Below are positions 61,105-64,000 of a stretch of DNA of 64,000 nt, in pieces. The position numbers and the translations under genes were made by a program. The notes under the pieces are model-generated. The model made no database searches. It was not told the DNA's origin and saw nothing but the letters and a program-made list of their open reading frames with translations. Origin of the DNA: Casuarina equisetifolia (lineage: Eukaryota; Streptophyta; Magnoliopsida; Fagales; Casuarinaceae); NCBI GenBank assembly GCA_028551475.1, contig CM052355.1, positions 22,781,580 to 22,845,579 of the forward strand. The letters are read 5' to 3'. Each line of letters opens with the position of its first letter. Position 1 is the first letter of the stretch.

Positions 61105-63300
61105 CTTTCTTGCATCTTTGAATATGTAGGGTGATGTATAAGTTTGTTATTAGCTTCTCAAAAATGGAAGAACTTAAGAACCAATTTCTTAGCCTAAATT
61201 AACTAATGAGCCAATGTATAAGTATGGGCCAATTTTTTACCTTTACTATTTTAGAAATTTGACTAAGATCTAGCAAACCTAGAGTGTAGACAAACTACCA
61301 TAAAAATTCTCCCAACTACTCCTAAAGTCAAGGAAGATTTCTCCAAAAAACAAGTGGGATGCTTCATGAGTAGCCCTAAGGATAATGTGAGGCAATATTT
61401 AGCCTGCAAATTGACAAACCTCTCGGTTGTGATTGGTCTTGCATAACTTTATGAAACAAAGGTGCAATCTTATAAGGACTGAACATTAGCTCTAATTAGA
61501 AGAAACTAGTTTGAGCATCCAATCAAGATCAAAAGAAAACAACCTTACTAATCAAACAATTGATAGGCCAAGAAATGATAGAAAAATAGGTGAAAGGGCT
61601 TTGTTACAACTACGATAAGAAATTAGTCTTGGCCATTAGTGTAAAAGGCCTTTTTTCTTGAAGTTTTAAAGCTAGTCGATTTGAAAAAGGCAACTTATAA
61701 TAAAGAATTGGAATTGGATTTGGAATTGGAAATAGCATAAATGTACAAATACTAAAAACCTGCATAAGTGACATTTATGGGGTTTGAAGTCCTTAAATTA
61801 TAAAAGTGGTGAAAGTTGTACTACAAAAGGTTCCATTCAAAATGGATTTCTACTTATTGTCATTTCAAGGAACAAAAGCAATACTTGTAGCTAGTTAGCT
61901 TTACACACTTGGTCCATCTTATAGGATTTCTTGAGACTTTAAATGACGTTCAAAAATCACCATGCTTAGTAGTGATGGAATGTCCTGATTTTGAAAAGGG
62001 CATAAGATGACTTTGCACATCCACAAGGCCTATCACTACCTAGTGAGCAAGACTATTGAATTCCAATCAAGAAGGAAGACAAGCCTATATTAGTTCACCT
62101 CTATAGATACCCACACTTCCAAAAGTTGGAAATTGAATGCATAGTAGTGGAACTTCTTACCTTTAGTGTAATCCGACCAAGTACAAGTCCCTATTCATTG
62201 TTAGTGTTGTTAGTCAAGAAGGGAGACAACTCTTGGAAGGTGTACATTGATTACCAAGCTTTAAACCAACTAACAGTCTAAGACAAATTTCCAATTCTCA
62301 TTATCAATAAGTTGTTGGATGGATTGCATAATGCTAAGTATTTTTCAAATCTAAACCTCCAATTTAGCTACCACCAAATTAAAATGAATTCAAGTGAGTT
62401 GGCTAAGATGGCTAAAATGCATAACAATAGTTTTAAGCTCTTAGTGATGCCTTTTTACATTATGAATGTGCTATGCACCTTCCAATTAGTGATGAATGTT
62501 GTGCTTAAGGAGCAACTCCATAAATTAGTGTTGGTTTTCTTCAATAATACCCTAATCTAGTTTCAAATTGGATGAATCATTTACATTACCTCTGAGTTAC
62601 CTAGGGTTTTGTCAAAAACCAAACCAAACAACATGTATGTCAATGTCAAACCTATAGCTCCCCTGGGATTCATGTAGTTGCATCTATTACCTAGCCAAAT
62701 ATTAATCTTCGTAATTGCATCTAGTATTCTAGCTTCCTGTGATAAGAACTCAATTTGACTAATTGTGGATCAATTGTTCAAATATACTAGGTTAATTCTA
62801 AATCACACCCATATACATTGGCATTGATTACCCAGATTTTCTTTAATGAAGTTTTCAAATTTTATGGTATGCATCAATCAATTATTTATGATAAGGGAGC
62901 CACTTTTATGGCATTCTTTTGGAAGGAATCATTCTAGTTGCAAGGAATTTGCTTCAAATTCTCTTTTCCTAGTCAGACCAATGGGAAAAATAAGGTCATG
63001 AACCACTCAAAGGAGAAGTACTTAAGGTTTTTTACCAAAGATAAGCCAAAGGAATGGCGAAGGTAGATTGCATGGTATAAATATTGCTATAATATAGGTG
63101 TACATGGCTATACCAAGAAGACCACGTATGGATTGGTTAATGGTAGATTACCTCCAACATTATTGTAATACATTTTCCACGATACCTATCATGTATAAAA
63201 AAGCAACCATGACCACTTCATGATGCAACCACAATTTGACGTTCACACGTCTAGCACACACCATCAACCCTCCAAGCAAGTGTCCTAAGGCCAAGAACAA
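61105..63300 (+). mobile_element. Ty3/gypsy gag-pol remnant, continuation of 53,490-53,604
   Basis: Plus-strand frames show gag middle blocks (near 61,260-61,400), a knuckle block LCYNYDKK (near 61,597) and protease-region words. RT has a VKKGDNSWKVYIDYQALNQ block and an LLDGLHNAKYFSNLNLQFSY block (62,205-62,370). An integrase tail follows from 62,840 (FYGMHQSIIYDKGATF, PSQTNGKNKV, then YNIGVHGYTKKTTYG). The RT C-terminal half, RNase H and the integrase N-terminus are missing between about 62,570 and 62,840, so there is an internal deletion. Stops are present throughout. Confidence 0.78.
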
Positions 63301-63514
63301 AGAAAAGATGGCATCACTTCAAGATGTTTATTTGTAGTTTAATATGATAGTATAACTATGTGACAATTTGATTAAATAATTACTATAGATAGCAAATGTG
63401 TAGTCTTTTATAAGACGATAAGTGAACTATATGTTACATAATTAAGTATGCTAGAAACCTAACTACCATGAGTGATTACCATGGAAGTTACCTTGTGTGG
63501 TTTGTGCTCAAAAA

Positions 63515-64000
63515 TGGAAGAAAGGAAGGAGATTTGTTGGAGATACAATTGTATATTTGTTATTACTCCTTGTTTATATGGCTTGATATTCTTACCATGT
63601 AGCAAGGTTTCCTTAGAGGAATTATTTATGTGTATAACAAGCAAATATTTTCCTTTATTGCTTATATTATTTCCATTACAATTAGTCTTTATATTATAAA
63701 AGGACAAGCATTGTACATTCTTTGTCAAGAAAGTAATACATAGAAATTTCCTAACTTTATGTCTTTCTTCCTTATTCCTTCGTGACAAGATGCAAGCAAA
63801 TCAGAAAATTTTGAAATGTGTTTTTTATGGGATCTGTTTCCTTTATATAGAAATGAAGCCTTGTTTAGGCATTTTCCTATTGTTTCACTTAGTGTTTGTG
63901 AGTTTTCCTTGTGGTTCAAACTTGTCTAATAGTCAAGAAAGGTAAGAAAAAATATTATGAGTACTTTTTAGGAGTGGATCCTTTGCTTAGAAGACACCGT
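63515..64000 (+). repeat. Probable purine tract and 3' LTR start of the plus-strand gypsy
   Basis: A purine-rich GAAGAAAGGAAGGAGA stretch (63,517-63,532) is followed by TGTTGG at 63,535 and LTR-like sequence with TATTATAAAAGG (63,691). No LTR end or partner copy was found, and the LTR may run past the window edge. Confidence 0.5.

Overview
The window is nuclear DNA from a flowering plant, most likely a woody eudicot. This follows from three intron-containing genes whose predicted proteins read as close relatives of Arabidopsis proteins, from AT-rich introns and spacers, and from abundant decayed plant Ty1/copia and Ty3/gypsy retroelements. The species cannot be named from sequence alone. All exon models were built by hand from ORF content, GT/AG (or GC/AG) sites and remembered family sequences. 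Each of the three models closes to a whole number of codons.

Genes. (1) 11,723-18,785, minus: a P-type pentatricopeptide repeat protein, ortholog of At3g59040, 7 coding exons, 563 aa. (2) 20,815-28,443, plus: NPG1 (No Pollen Germination 1), a calmodulin-binding TPR protein, 5 coding exons, 694 aa. It is divergent from gene 1 and its 5' leader carries two short upstream ORFs. (3) 38,829-42,873, minus: a peroxisomal FAD polyamine oxidase of the PAO2/PAO3 type, 10 coding exons, 487 aa, ending in the targeting signal SRL, with two GC-AG introns. In Arabidopsis the homologs are neighbours in two places (At3g59040-At3g59050 and At2g43020-At2g43040), so this window looks like the combined order that those two segments each partly kept.

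Repeats. 1-11,100 holds broken copia and gypsy pieces: a minus-strand copia RT/RNase H end, a copia gag/protease piece with a 240-bp in-frame tandem duplication, a gypsy integrase piece, a gag-only LTR element (6,590-10,345) and a copia RT scrap. 28,900-37,100, between NPG1 and the oxidase gene, holds gypsy and copia remnants and a tRNA-derived SINE with a 17-bp target duplication. 44,000-64,000 is a nest: a large inverted duplication (about 45,095-47,935), a minus-strand copia (48,314-53,252), and a plus-strand gypsy (from about 53,490, resuming at 61,105) split by a minus-strand gypsy (53,605-61,104). The last of these is itself interrupted by a 1,655-bp solo LTR (58,846-60,500) with a perfect ATTTT target duplication.

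Every retroelement reading frame seen is broken by stops and shifts, so none looks autonomous. I found no CRISPR array, operon, rRNA or tRNA gene and no convincing new multi-gene system. The most informative points are the conserved gene neighbourhood, the paired GC-AG introns, the NPG1 leader uORFs, the datable nested insertions and the long inverted repeat.
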